Assembly: GCA_918807975.1 (NCBI GenBank)
Contig: OU964919.1
Coordinates: 14,774,001 to 14,838,000 of the forward strand
Direction: 5' to 3'
Length of the DNA stretch: 64,000 bases
DNA from: Aplidium turbinatum
Taxonomy: Eukaryota; Chordata; Ascidiacea; Aplousobranchia; Polyclinidae
Made by a program: the position numbers and the translations under genes
The notes under the pieces: generated by a model
What the model was told of the DNA's origin: nothing
Seen by the model: only the letters and a program-made list of their open reading frames with translations
Database searches by the model: none
Shown here: positions 48,901-56,163 of the stretch, one piece after another
Layout: every line of letters begins with the position of its first letter
Position numbering within the stretch: the first letter of the stretch is position 1

Positions 48901-49534
48901 AAATCAACTTACTGAAAATGATATGAATATTTATTTAAAAAAAGTGCCATTCTCATAATGAAAACAAATCACAAAGGTATTTTATACTTTTGCAAACCGA
49001 AGCAGGAAAGAAATAGGAAATGCGTCATTGCATTACGCAAGCACTGTTTCTACAGCAAACAGAAAGCTGCAGTTAATGCAAGCTGGCAAAGAGATTAAAC
49101 AGGTATATATGTCAAGCATTTGTACTTATCCTAGAAATGCAGATTTGTATTTTTGAAAGTATGGAATTTAAAACACTTCTTGTCAAAATCTATAGTGGTA
49201 CGGTTTGAGTTAAAAAATGTGTCTTCAATACTATGGAATATTATTATGTAATATGGCATCAGTAATTAGATTTAACTTTCAATAATGAAAATAAATTTTA
49301 CCAATTTTTAGGGAGTATCAGTACAATAATAACTTTTTATCAGTGGGATATGCAAAACTTTCAAACTTATACAAAAACATTTCAAGCAACTGCAACAGTT
49401 AGTATGTTTATGTTATGACTTAAGTACAATGAATTGTACAGCAATAAAATTGTAAGTCATTTAGACATAATTACCTGATTTTTCTCAAATGCTTCTCTTG
49501 CAGCATCCAATGAAGAATTTCCTCTTCGTAACAT
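27805..49534 (-). CDS. HIP1: HIP1/HIP1R (Sla2) family endocytic adaptor, 23-exon gene
   Basis: The gene encodes an adaptor that binds phosphoinositides and clathrin coats at its N-terminus and F-actin at its C-terminus, acting at clathrin-coated pits. I joined 23 GT-AG exons; their lengths sum to 2784 bases, exactly 927 codons plus stop, and all phases agree. Order: ANTH domain (about residues 20-270), linker (274-330), coiled coil (330-515), central helical region (515-652), THATCH/I-LWEQ domain (653-905). Human HIP1 and HIP1R are 1037 and 1068 aa, so this model is about 110 aa short, mostly in the coiled coil; an exon may be missing in the 2.7 kb intron 14. I see no clear clathrin-box (LMDMD-like) motif in the linker. 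Invertebrates usually have one gene ancestral to HIP1 and HIP1R, so the symbol marks the family. Family identity is near certain; the exact ends are less so. Confidence 0.95.
28050..28244 (-). CDS. HIP1: HIP1 exon 22, end of THATCH domain
   Basis: Starts VKASKGSEKLIQLQGASRNV, then NGATAKVVASTNAG, and ends VTLTQIKRKEMDSQ (human MTLTQIKRQEMDSQ). Sixty-five codons, phase 0 both ends. The THATCH core and its latch helix are complete. Confidence 0.98.
28250..28380 (+). repeat. SINE family A fragment in HIP1 intron 21
   Basis: Contains ctcggtaactgggcctgcg, tcagtggttcaa and a diverged remainder of the SINE body. Only the 3' half is present, in the antisense direction to the gene. Confidence 0.65.
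28413..28518 (-). CDS. HIP1: HIP1 exon 21, THATCH domain
   Basis: Reads DSADLVMQGEGKFEELMVWS then HEISASTAQLVAASR, matching human GKFEELMVCSHEIAASTAQL. Phase 0 out at gtatgt. Confidence 0.98.
28604..28704 (-). CDS. HIP1: HIP1 exon 20, THATCH domain
   Basis: Reads GASSSQEFYMKNSRWTEGLI then SAAKAVGWSATML, almost identical to human EFYAKNSRWTEGLISASKAVGW. Phase 2 out at gtgagc. The open frame in another register here is not coding. Confidence 0.98.
29185..29278 (-). CDS. HIP1: HIP1 exon 19, THATCH domain
   Basis: Reads ILDSCTELVKTIQVLIMTSK then ELQREIVTLGW, matching human TSLMQAIQVLIVASKDLQREIV. Donor gtgggt in phase 0 was chosen to join GASSSQEFY in exon 20. Confidence 0.96.
29366..29466. repeat. 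Hairpin in HIP1 intron 18
   Basis: cacacggcatttaccatcat and its exact complement form arms of about 36 bp around a 30-bp loop (29402-29431). The stem is nearly perfect. Confidence 0.85.
29658..29731 (-). ncRNA. tRNA-like sequence in HIP1 intron 18
   Basis: On the minus strand gtagccgagtggtgagagc resembles an A box and ggttcgaaacctcc a B box, 40-45 bp apart. The acceptor arms do not pair well, so a tRNA relic or SINE head is more likely than a working tRNA. Confidence 0.35.
29780..29949 (-). CDS. HIP1: HIP1 exon 18, start of THATCH domain
   Basis: Reads ELLPKISDIKGSDLHDLVEQ, then EMASTTRAVEQAAERIETML and GINLEVNER, matching human ELGDLVDKEMAATSAAIETA and GVKLEVNER. This is the first helix of the actin-binding THATCH core. 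Phase 2 out. Confidence 0.98.
30069..30199 (-). CDS. HIP1: HIP1 exon 17
   Basis: Reads LEKACRDCGKETLTFLNDFK and on to MKHKLEDMLSTAK, matching human LTEACKQYGRETLAYL. Acceptor cctttgcag, donor gtaaga, phase 0 out. Confidence 0.95.
31219..31274. repeat. Short palindromic repeat, copy 5, HIP1 intron 16
   Basis: Reads cccagacg, then gcagacgttgaatcaatg, then gagggattttgctgtctggg: one full right half joined to a stub of the left half. Confidence 0.8.
31944..32051 (-). CDS. HIP1: HIP1 exon 16
   Basis: Reads IDGLVKSLASFGHWMAETIE then NGGATCNMAPDDQG, matching human HIP1R FSHLAADTIINGGATSHLAP. Phase 1 at both ends. Confidence 0.95.
32299..32472 (-). CDS. HIP1: HIP1 exon 15, central helical region
   Basis: Contains AAAEEACDMVAKAVKSLDDD, comparable to human HIP1R AAAEAAGILQDAVSKLDDP, and ends in IEHYNNTE. 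Phase 1 in and out (acceptor atgtttag, donor gtaatg). Confidence 0.92.
33647..33796 (+). repeat. 150-bp direct repeat, copy 1, HIP1 intron 14
   Basis: Identical as read to 34407-34556, from cgcaattcaaaagttg to acgctgacgac. On the minus strand an open frame of 114 codons begins inside it (METKDQMNFNSLLIPIHTQH) and ends near a donor-like gtaacg at 33463; no family recognised. Confidence 0.9.
33797..34406 (+). other. Segment between the 150-bp direct repeats
   Basis: Locally richer in GC. An ATG at 33972 opens a lysine/serine-rich frame (MAKKSKKSKKRNQQSSSS) that reaches a donor-like gtaact after about 39 codons. A TATAAATA motif at about 34373-34380 sits some 30 bp before the second repeat, where a transcription start would be expected. 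Purpose unknown; a nested plus-strand gene or a degraded mobile element are both possible. Confidence 0.35.
34407..34556 (+). repeat. 150-bp direct repeat, copy 2, HIP1 intron 14
   Basis: Second exact copy, offset 760 bp from the first. A plus-strand open frame continues from it to a stop at about 34710 (EFEHTLTTRKETPTK onward), without known homology. Confidence 0.9.
35132..35306 (-). CDS. HIP1: HIP1 exon 14, coiled coil
   Basis: Begins NADTKRVAETLHQSAGDSEQ (human NADTAKQL) and continues with EVEELQRRLEASVAAEMESD. Phase 1 out at gtatgg. The register comes from the homology and phases; a longer open frame on the plus strand here is a shadow. Confidence 0.9.
35675..35763 (-). CDS. HIP1: HIP1 exon 13, coiled coil
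   Basis: Contains ERAHGSEELYKKLKEKHLAL then VKDHADLLRK, matching human RYSKLKEKYSELVQNHADLLRK. Phase 1 in, phase 0 out at gttact. Confidence 0.95.
36241..36415 (-). CDS. HIP1: HIP1 exon 12, coiled coil
   Basis: Starts QLQESHDLHNKIKILEEELE and continues as a heptad-rich helix. The phase 1 donor at gtgttg was chosen because only it restores frame into exon 13; it gives 58 codons plus one base. Acceptor tatcccag. Confidence 0.85.
36864..37040 (-). CDS. HIP1: HIP1 exon 11, linker and start of coiled coil
   Basis: Fifty-nine codons starting MGTNHLESKDFDEMFSEMNE and ending in EIEFLKEEISRLKSEIDVM with QTE. The first part parallels the human FDDIF region (adaptor-binding neighbourhood); the second begins the coiled coil. 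Phase 0 both ends. Confidence 0.93.
37083..37140 (+). repeat. SINE family A fragment in HIP1 intron 10
   Basis: ttcggtgaacgaaccttcg and gccagtgattcaaagcccc correspond to the middle of the SINE body. Ends are not defined. Confidence 0.55.
37327..37383. repeat. Short palindromic repeat, copy 6, HIP1 intron 10
   Basis: Core ttaacgtcttgagacgttaa followed by aatgtgcacaaacggg and a ttttgttggctagg end. Confidence 0.7.
37596..38084 (-). mobile_element. 5'-truncated RTE-type LINE in HIP1 intron 10
   Basis: The minus-strand frame reads ILKCYIWSTLLYNSETWTVS, ELWSYRQMLKISWKQKI and KRRKLKYFGH, the C-terminal region that follows reverse transcriptase in RTE elements. It ends in an AATGATGATGATG tail. Only about 490 bp remain, with frameshifts after KDKW. 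A cluster of plus-strand frames here is shadow. Confidence 0.82.
38306..38720 (-). mobile_element. Second 5'-truncated LINE fragment in HIP1 intron 10
   Basis: Reads LTKQDRVRSEMIRKRMHV, LRETRLKWLGHYEAKKAKKK and DMEIVGVKEEDDADRVIWRT, parallel to VKWRKGIK and WYGHVIRRE of the complete LINE at 3277. It is a different copy, with a lysine-rich tandem duplication (KKKMERRKEGQKE). Confidence 0.75.
38888..38995 (-). CDS. HIP1: HIP1 exon 10, linker
   Basis: Thirty-six codons beginning NPPDFLLKPDESHKLGPVKV and then IPEEATELDPSSPGPE, equivalent to human NPPNFLRASALSEHISPVVVIPAEA. This is the proline/acidic linker between ANTH and coiled coil. Phase 0 both ends. Confidence 0.95.
39133..39266 (-). CDS. 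HIP1: HIP1 exon 9
   Basis: Contains LPADTLSGHRERFHECYLKL and SNLQYFKTLIQVPLMPD, matching human LPADTLQGHRDRF and SNLQYFKRLIQIPQLPE. Acceptor gtttcag, donor gtgagt, phase 0 out. Confidence 0.97.
39626..39766 (-). CDS. HIP1: HIP1 exon 8, end of ANTH domain
   Basis: Contains IFSSLDMSKAISVTGSGQCR and then ILDSSQLYDYTVKIMFKLHT, near-identical to human SLDMSRSVSVTAAGQCRLAP and ILDCSHLYDYTVKLLFKLHS. Donor gtaagt, phase 1 out. Confidence 0.97.
40843..40904 (-). CDS. HIP1: HIP1 exon 7, ANTH domain
   Basis: Reads YFELCVDLLDCIDTLSNLQR with the first codon split from exon 6; donor gtaagc, phase 1 out. Equivalent to human IFQLTVEMFDYMDCELKL. Confidence 0.93.
41341..41431. repeat. Short palindromic repeat, copy 7, HIP1 intron 6
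   Basis: Reads tgtattgattcaacgtctg, then ccgacgtttagtcaatg, and ends gatttgtttgctggg, with a mirrored left arm (ccaacccgtcaacaaatta). A poorer copy lies at 42025-42100 and others at 2643-2720 and 33122-33190. Confidence 0.75.
42126..42202 (-). CDS. HIP1: HIP1 exon 6, ANTH domain
   Basis: Reads YHEFPGNLSITDDVIEKMGH then NDINA, phase 0 in and phase 2 out, donor gtgagt. Equivalent to human HPEFPAGLEVTDEVLEKAAGTDVNN. Confidence 0.94.
42713..43222. mobile_element. MITE in HIP1 intron 5, same family as 8051-8256
   Basis: Ends ggaatggcccgttt and attcgg..agcagacc complement match the 8051 copy. ATCTTTG lies on both sides (near 42707 and 43223). Subterminal ggagaaatcccaatacgg and its complement form a hairpin with ggctgtctccgaat. 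Confidence 0.78.
43610..43690 (-). CDS. HIP1: HIP1 exon 5, ANTH domain
   Basis: Twenty-seven codons including HGYGRVIGSYLSCLTQRMDF, phase 0 at both ends, donor gtgagt. Corresponds to human DGYGHIVDVYTKLLLTKISFH. A longer open frame over the same bases in another register is not the coding one. Confidence 0.94.
44149..44205 (-). CDS. HIP1: HIP1 exon 4, ANTH domain
   Basis: Nineteen codons, VLKDSIKYRQQLKDLGKNW, phase 0 at both ends (ctttcag acceptor, gtatgt donor). Matches human VLKDSLRYRNELSDMSRMW directly after the GHPN block. Confidence 0.95.
44295..45570 (+). mobile_element. Tc1/mariner transposon, decayed, HIP1 intron 3
   Basis: Ends cagggtgaacagaaagt and complement (gggcgaacag..) flanked by TA. 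The right terminus carries a 14-bp internal duplication (gaacagtgagcact). The transposase reads RFKELGTFEDRPRSGRSRTD (paired-type helix-turn-helix), MVWAAIS, SPLIFVKQRVKINSDRYIND and LRALVNNFRQRIERVIQVKG. Several stops and frameshifts interrupt it, so it cannot encode a whole enzyme. Confidence 0.9.
45778..46222. repeat. Foldback element in HIP1 intron 3
   Basis: Left arm ttgcaacgttcatct..gaaagtgaa, ttgcttcactgacgttt, aatgcgcatc and gagcgaataacat recur inverted in the right arm, with about 105-115 bp per arm and a 220 bp spacer. The right arm has an extra gtaaaagcaacg block. Family not identified. Confidence 0.82.
46223..46882. other. HIP1 intron 3, 5' part
   Basis: AT-rich intronic sequence between the foldback and exon 3; nothing else recognised. 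Confidence 0.4.
46883..47025 (-). CDS. HIP1: HIP1 exon 3, ANTH domain
   Basis: Encodes ILGTYQDKSAELFWRVVMRL and then a segment containing IVAWKFCYVLHKMLRDGHPN, the most conserved ANTH block (human WKFCHVFHKLLRDGHPN). Exact phase 1 entry and phase 0 exit at gtgagat. An open frame on the other strand over this exon is a shadow. Confidence 0.97.
47516..47579 (-). CDS. HIP1: HIP1 exon 2, start of ANTH domain
   Basis: Reads TTSIQKAINTVECAAKEKHV and then R, ending in phase 1 at gtgagc. It corresponds to human TQTVSINKAINTQEVAVKEKH, the first helix of the ANTH lipid-binding domain. The acceptor is tttttcag. Confidence 0.95.
47908..47985 (-). CDS. HIP1: Candidate alternative first exon of HIP1
   Basis: An ATG at 47985 opens 26 codons starting MKKALAKDELRGKAALNT and ends at a strong donor (gta|gtaagt) in phase 0, the phase needed to join exon 2. 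The protein it would give replaces the conserved N-terminus with a basic, helix-prone one. No homologue is recognised, and the match of ATG, frame and donor could be chance. Confidence 0.3.
49475..49534 (-). CDS. HIP1: HIP1 exon 1 (start codon exon)
   Basis: Encodes MLRRGNSSLDAAREAFEKNQ and ends in phase 0 at a gtaatt donor. It matches the vertebrate N-terminal pattern (VLSRR, then SLEAEREQFDKTQ), which supports this ATG. Upstream on the minus strand, ttcatcttacag followed by ATGACATG (near 49580) looks like a 3' splice site, so a 5' UTR intron or a spliced-leader acceptor is possible. Confidence 0.88.
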
Positions 49535-52011
49535 GATGAAATTGAAGGGAAATGTATTACTCAAGAAGACAAAACAGTCATGTCATCTGTAAGATGAATT
49601 ATAACCTATCATCTTAATAGTTAATTCTGCTTGTGTCGTACTATTATGTTTGTAGATATTAACAGCAAACGCAACACTTCATAACTAACACAATAGCCGT
49701 AACAAAAGGGGATGAGAGCTTCATCAACACCATCAGGACATCATCATCTTATCTACCAGCTTATCGATTCCACCACCCACCAGGACAAGAAAAAACTATT
49801 TAAACTGGATCTCGAACCTCAATCGTCGTAGGCTACTGTGTGATATACAATCTGACAGGAGAATGAGCTCAACACCTTGCTCTCCTGGGCCACATCGAAA
49901 TGAGCTTTTGCCTTAGGATGGGTTTCTTTGATGTGCGGTTTTCTTTCTCCATCTTATTATCATTATGATGGCTGCTGATTGCTCAATTGCTGATCTACAT
50001 CAATATTGGAACTGGAAAATTAAATCCACAATGTTCACTTTTCATTATGCTATCATTTATTACTACAAGTGCGCTTCTCTTTTTTTTGCTGTTTGTTTTT
50101 GGATTTTGTGGCCGAGCTAACTACAGACTTATAGCCTACTTCATATCTACTATTCAAGCATGTTTTAAACCTTTTAAGGTTTTGCCACCTATTTCCGTGT
50201 ATTTGGACGTGCTGGTAATCCTATATCGACTATTGTAGTTAGTAGTATTTATTTCGTCCCGGATGCATTAAAGACGAAAAATGAATGACACTAAAAACCA
50301 TGCTATTTTGACCACTGAAATCATGTCAATCTGTTTAGATAAACACTTAAGTATATTATATTAAGTATATTATAAGTATTAGATAAATGTATTAAGTAGT
50401 CCTACTAAAGTATATTAAGAATGGTACTAAAAAAATGCTAAACTATCACAATTAACGATAATACATACATAATAATAAAAGACAAGTTAAAAGCAATTTT
50501 TAGTTTTAGCAAACAAGTTTCAAACAAAATTTGTTTGTTGATCTTACACTGAAAAAGATCCATTATCGTTATTCACGTTTTAAATTTCAAATGTTAAAAC
50601 AAAACACAGTAAAGTCAAGGTTTCGTTTAAACTGTATGCAATAAAAATATGCATTTATAGGTGCATCAAGATTTTTTATATACGCATCTGTTAGAAATTA
50701 TAATTTGGTGACAGTCTACACGGGAAAATAACTCCCTTGCAAACTTAAGTAATATAATAATATACTGTACCATTTTAGATATTTAGCTTAATTATTTATA
50801 GCAATAGGTTTACAATTTTAACTCAATAAAAAATAGGTGAATGTTTGCTTACATATATAAAAAGTCTCTCTTCCATTTTGTTTTTAACAATTACATGTCA
50901 ATCTACTGGACAGAGAATATATATACTGGACAAGATCTATATAGGATTTTTTTTGTGAGTTGAAGCCAAAGCTTTGGTTGAGCCCTTTGGTACTTACAGC
51001 AATCTCTCAAAAAGCCAAAAAGGTGTTCTTCCCATAAGAAACTAAATTGAAAGAATACTTTTTCAAAACATAGTTTGCTCTTCTCAGCACTAACTTGACA
51101 TATGTATACACTCAAGTCAACCATACTAGTTCACATAACTCGGCTAGCAATAACTTCAAAAATAACCAGTAACCACCCAATAGCAATGCAGTCAATCTTG
51201 CACATAAAGCAGCTGCAACTCAACTGATTATGAAAAATTACGCCAGACCAGTAAATACAAAAAAAATATACGGTACTCTTTGCCTCACATAAAATTTAGA
51301 ACATCAACGAGAAATTAATAAATTTCACTGCTTATTGTTATAAATAACTCCATCAAGATTATGCAGCTGACATTGGAAACAATCATTCACAGAAACTTAA
51401 TATTAAACTGCAAAAAGCAACTGCAAAAATGTTTGTTCCATGATTACTACTAAATATTTAGGTTTAACTAATTAGCCTACCCATCTGCTCCACTGCAATT
51501 ACCAATATCAGGGCACTGTTGATGAACTGCAACATCAAACTGTTGCAAATGAACCTTTTCGTAATTTATCTTGGTCAATTTCATGCTAATACAATTCAAT
51601 TAGAGGGTATTTCCAATAATCCTACCTTTGCTAGAATAAAGCGCAATTTTTTTTATCATAAACATTGACTTATAAAAATGGAGAGCAACTTTATACAACT
51701 TGTAGAAATGTGAGCAAAACTCATGACAAATGCAATTTCCTTGTAAACAAATAATGAAATTCCAATGTTATACTTCCATGCTGAAAATTTAATCAATGAA
51801 AAGAATATGCAAGGACGTGTCAAGGAAAGCAAGGAAACTTGTGAATAAAAATTCAAAGATCAGCAAAATTGTATCGGCATCTCAAGTTTAATCACTGCTG
51901 TTTGAGAGAAAGAATTCTTCCAAAAAGTCTGCAGTTTTCTCCACCTATCCGCATATCTTGTGGTTTCGATTAGCGTCTAAACACTGTTTTGAATTTGTAT
52001 TTTCATATTGC
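49535..52011. other. Upstream flank of HIP1
   Basis: AT-rich. It should hold the HIP1 promoter and 5' UTR on the minus strand, but no TATA box or start can be fixed. A plus-strand frame at 49987-50238 is hydrophobic and unrecognised. Near 50345-50420 tagtatatta/aagtatatta repeats occur. Confidence 0.35.
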
Positions 52012-52019
52012 AGTGTAAG

Positions 52020-52520
52020 CAGGGCTTTGGAGCCGGAGCCCCGGAGCCGTGCATTTTTAACGGAACTGGAGCCGGAGCTCTATGTGAAATTCAAGTGGAG
52101 CTGGAGCCAGTTGTTTGAAAAATAGTTTAGGCTCCAATGTATTTCATAAGATGCCACTACTAGTACTATCGGCTGAATTCACAAAATTTAGCAGCAACCC
52201 TTCACAAATTAAGAAATTATTTGCGTAATCAGACGTCGAATTAACAAATATATATGTTTTGAAACGCAGTTCCGCATGACATTTTGATGAAAGTACCGTA
52301 AATTTCATAAAGTTGTGCCATTTTTAGCAACAGTTGCCTACAGGCAATTTTAAGTTTTAGAAATTAAATTGATATGTCGTCATTATTTTAATGAAAGCGC
52401 TTTTCGGAGCCTGGAGCTGGAGCAGTGGTATCAATAAGCTCCGGGGCAGGAGCTAATTTATTATAAAAGAGAGCTCTGGAGCTGGAGCAACTTAGCATTT
52501 ACGCCTGCTCCAAATCCCTG
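52020..52520. mobile_element. hAT MITE with GGAGCT/C repeats
   Basis: Ends cagggctttggagccgg and complement of (cctgctccaaatccctg); 8-bp duplication AGTGTAAG at 52012-52019 and 52521-52528. Both subterminal regions are runs of ggagct / ggagcc units (about ten in all) in opposite orientation. Confidence 0.9.
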
Positions 52521-52528
52521 AGTGTAAG

Positions 52529-53228
52529 TCTAGTTTTTTTTTGTTTCATGCAAAATCAGTCTCTTCAAACTGTTTGAGAATAACCAAATTGATATGATTT
52601 AAAGAAGGTTTTCTTTTTTTGTAATATTTAGGCTTATTCCCAGCAGTTGAAGATTTTAGATTAAATGGACAAGAAAGCCAATCTTTTTCAAGCATATGAT
52701 TAAAAGTGTTTTAGCAACACAGCTACATACTCCTGATAGATGTCAAACTGGCATTCTCTCTAGCATGGTGCAAGGATTTTCACCACCCGACTATCAGTTT
52801 ATTTGACAAAGAGTGAAAAAATATATTTAAAAAAATGCTTTTATGATCATTGTGAGCATGCTGATTATTATGACTGACAGATATCTTCAATATCAATTCC
52901 AAAAAACAGTCCAAATTTGCGAATTTATTTAAGATAAATGACATGAAACTGCTTGCAAATTAATCAAAAAACACAGTGCTTGAGTAGAACGATGGTTTAT
53001 CACTGAAAATACTTTCAAAACGTTTTTTTATTGTTAAAGATAAACGAAATAAAATGATATATATAAAGTTAATTAAAAGCAAGCATTTCTTAGTATTTGC
53101 TGTTGAATAATATTGGTTAAATATAGGCTAAGTGAAAAAGGATTGCTGTTGAATCTGACATTATTCTTGAAATTGATATTTACCACAAAAGATGTTAGTC
53201 CCAAATTTGTTCATAAAATTGAGTAAGT
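52529..53228. other. Non-coding stretch
   Basis: AT-rich with T and A runs; no exon or repeat recognised. Confidence 0.4.
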
Positions 53229-53229
53229 T

Positions 53230-53527
53230 TGTTTTTTTATTATCTTTATCCTGCATTGCGGGAAAGCGAACTTGAGCGCTATGCATCGGTGTACGCCTTC
53301 CGACGTACACCTGACCCACGCTGCAGCCGACGACAATGTCTGTTTCTGGTTGTCTACTCTACTTATGACTTAAATTTGGTACTACCCATTACTCGAAATC
53401 GATCACTGGGTAGAGGCAATTATCGTAAAGTTCCTTGCCCAGAGAAACAACAGCAAGTGCGGGTGGCTGGAGTCGAACATGCAGGCTCTCGACTGCGAGC
53501 CCAACGCGCTAACCACTCGGCCACTGT
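53230..53527 (-). mobile_element. tRNA-derived SINE, family B
   Basis: The tRNA head on the minus strand (53527-53450) has A box ggccgagtggttagcgcg and B box gttcgactcc. The body reads gggcaaggaactttacg, attgcctctacccag and tgggtagtacc, a body type common in invertebrate SINEs. An overlapping 103-codon plus-strand frame is an artefact. Confidence 0.85.
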
Positions 53528-53530
53528 AAG

Positions 53531-55208
53531 TCATTTCTAGAAGAAGAAAATAAGGAGTGATAGCCTGATGGGATGCAAATGTTTTGGCTGGTTTTCAGTT
53601 TACATGATTCAGACTTGGCCCTGTAGCCTCTGCAAGCTTTTCACACATCGCTTCTACATTTTCTAGCGTCATTCATTGTTGGTTCTAGAATCTGTGTAAT
53701 CCTGCAGGCTCATAGTTCATTCCTGTGACTCTCGAGGCATCTTTGCTTTCTTTCACAACCCTTAGGATTAAAATTTCAGAGTGCTTGGTGGCCTTCTTAC
53801 AATTGTGTTACACATACACTGTTTTGTGTCCATCTACATTACGTAAAACATCGCACTTATTTTGTGGTGGCCCATAAAAATTCAATGATTAATTCAAGGG
53901 ACGAAATGTTCAGAGGACGAAATAGGTTGCATGCTGGACATGTTACGTAATCTGCACCTGGGTAAGCACTAGGCAACATATATATATATAGAAGTAAATC
54001 TTATGGCACGTTATAGTAGCATTGAACTTTGTTGCAATACTATGACCCTCCAGTTGTTCACCTTAATTATTTAAATGCTACTTTTTATAGTTTTTGCTAA
54101 TTTTGTGTTATTATCATTGCTTTACAATTGTTCACAACTAGTTTTTCTTTCTTCTTGTTATTTTTGTTTCTGCATACTCAATGTATTTTTTCCGTATTTA
54201 TTATACACAGTAAAATATTTCATCTGGGGCACCTTGACTTAGATCACCGTATGTTTTTATGCCTCCATGGTGTTAGCATCCATATCAAAAAAAGAAATAT
54301 ATTATATGTTTTGCTATTTATACATTGAAATGAATCTGGAGCTATACCAAAAATAAACTTGATTGATTGATTATGCTGACCCTGCTACCACTTTCGGCTA
54401 ATCATCTGTTCAAAAGTGACTTTCCTAACTTTGCAACTGAAATCATTAAAACATTTATAGCCTGCTATGAAGATAATCTGCTATAGGCCTGCATGGCTAC
54501 ACTGCAGCGTCTTCAACAGAACTTTACAGTTGATTTTCCAAAACATATACATTTTGCCAGTAGTGTAAGCTGACACTGTGCATTGCATTTTTATATTTTT
54601 TTATACTCTTTTCAAAGAAGTTAAACACAGCTGTAAAAGTTTAGAATCACTATCCAACCGAAGTGGAGTCAGTAAAAGAAAGCAGAATACAATAAACATT
54701 TTACTGAAACATCTGATGTAGAAACCAACTCGGGAAATACCCTAATTCACAAACGCGTTTGTTGCTCGCTTGAATAACTGCAGCGTATTTAAAGTTAGTT
54801 TAGCAATATATGAGCGACAAAAATTTAATGCGTTTTAAAAAATTAAAGCTTTAAAAAAATTAATCACAAAATACATTTGTCTTAGATCAGTGATTTTGAC
54901 ATCTTTCTATTACGCTTCTCTTCCAAAGAATGGTTCCTTTCCAAGTGATTAGTTGATTTGGACGGTCCATGGACGACCGTAATGATTCATTGCTTAAACC
55001 ACTGCAGCAAATAAAATGCTACAAAATAGAAAAACAGAGTGTCATTTTAGCTGAAACATGTTAAATTATTGAACCACGAGTACAAGACCAGTTACAAAAA
55101 TTGACAGAGTAAGTAAAATAAAAATAATCAAAACTTTTTACTGTAGGCTAACGTCAAAATGAATGGGGTGCACGTGTTCCCCGTGCTCCTAAGATCCTAC
55201 GCTACTGA
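53531..55208. other. Non-coding stretch
   Basis: No exon recognised. Contains a fragment (ggacgaaataggttgc near 53912-53930) of the unit at 19649, an AT dinucleotide run near 53980, and a TGAT run near 54360. Confidence 0.4.
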
Positions 55209-55216
55209 CTGGAGGC

Positions 55217-56014
55217 CAGTGGCGTAGCTAGAGGGGGCGGAGGGGGCGGACCGCCCCGGGCGGCACGTCTGGGGCACGGCATTTTCAGCCAGGACGTTTT
55301 TTTTTTTTTTTGATAATGCAAAAGTAGCCTACACGGAAAATAAAAGCAAACAGAATGGCAACGTTCAAAACAGTGGCGTAGCCAAGGGGGAGGAGGGGTT
55401 TGGGGTTACAACCCCCCCTTTGGCACGCATGTGACGTCACAATATTGAGAATGATGCTTTCAGTCTCTATGTCTCTAAAACAAAGTTTGCCTAATTTTAA
55501 ACGAAACTCCATTAAAAGAGCGAGTTTTGCCAATAGCCTACCAAACATTCAAATATCTCAGCCAGGAATTAGCAACAAGAAAGCATAGAGACTTAGCTTT
55601 ATTAAGTTACCGAAAAATTCCCAAGAAAACACGATCTTATCCTTTTGCTATGCCACCGGACAGCACCATTTTACAGGAATATTTATACTAGGGGATATAT
55701 ACCCACATTTTTATTGAAAATGCTCTCAGAATGCACCAAATCCAAAGTGATTTTTTAAAACTTTCTGGGGGAGGCTCCCCAGACCCCCGCCGCTGGGTGT
55801 CGTCTTTGGCGAGGACGCCGTCGGGCTTCGCCCGATGGCTCTTAACCCCCCCCCCCCCCCCCCTTTCAAAATTACTGGCTACGCTACAGGTTCAAAACAT
55901 ACAATGATTCCACTTTAAGTCAATTAAAAAAATTTCATTTTCACATGCTTTTTCTTGAAGGGGCGGCAAAATCTGAATCCGCCCCGGGCGGCACATTCCC
56001 TAGCTACGCCACTG
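55217..56014. mobile_element. hAT MITE with GC-rich ends, host of a second hAT MITE
   Basis: Ends cagtggcgtagctaga / tagctacgccactg; flanks ctggaggc (55209-55216) and ctgggggc (56015-56022), an 8-bp duplication with one change. Subterminal ccgccccgggcggca occurs at both ends in inverted order. Confidence 0.85.
55371..55889. mobile_element. Inner hAT MITE
   Basis: Ends cagtggcgtagccaag / ggctacgctacag; duplication GTTCAAAA at 55363-55370 and 55890-55897. Its interior (acttagctttat.. to ccatggctctta) is homologous, in the opposite direction, to the segment from 19387 to about 19640 in the hAT stack. Confidence 0.85.
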
Positions 56015-56163
56015 CTGGGGGCAGTGGTGTAGCCAGCCCGAAGTGTTGAGGGGGGCCAAAAGTTTCGACCAAATATTTTGCCTATTTCAACGAAAAATGC
56101 TGAATTGGAAAACTATGATTTAGTCATTTAGCCTAAAAGATGTAGCCTAAGTAGCTATAGCTT

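Noticed and set aside
53229-53540. 103-codon plus-strand frame
   Set aside because: It runs antisense through a tRNA-derived SINE whose A and B boxes explain the sequence.
56022-56060. Start of another hAT element (cagtggtgtagccag)
   Set aside because: No complementary right end or target duplication was found within the window.
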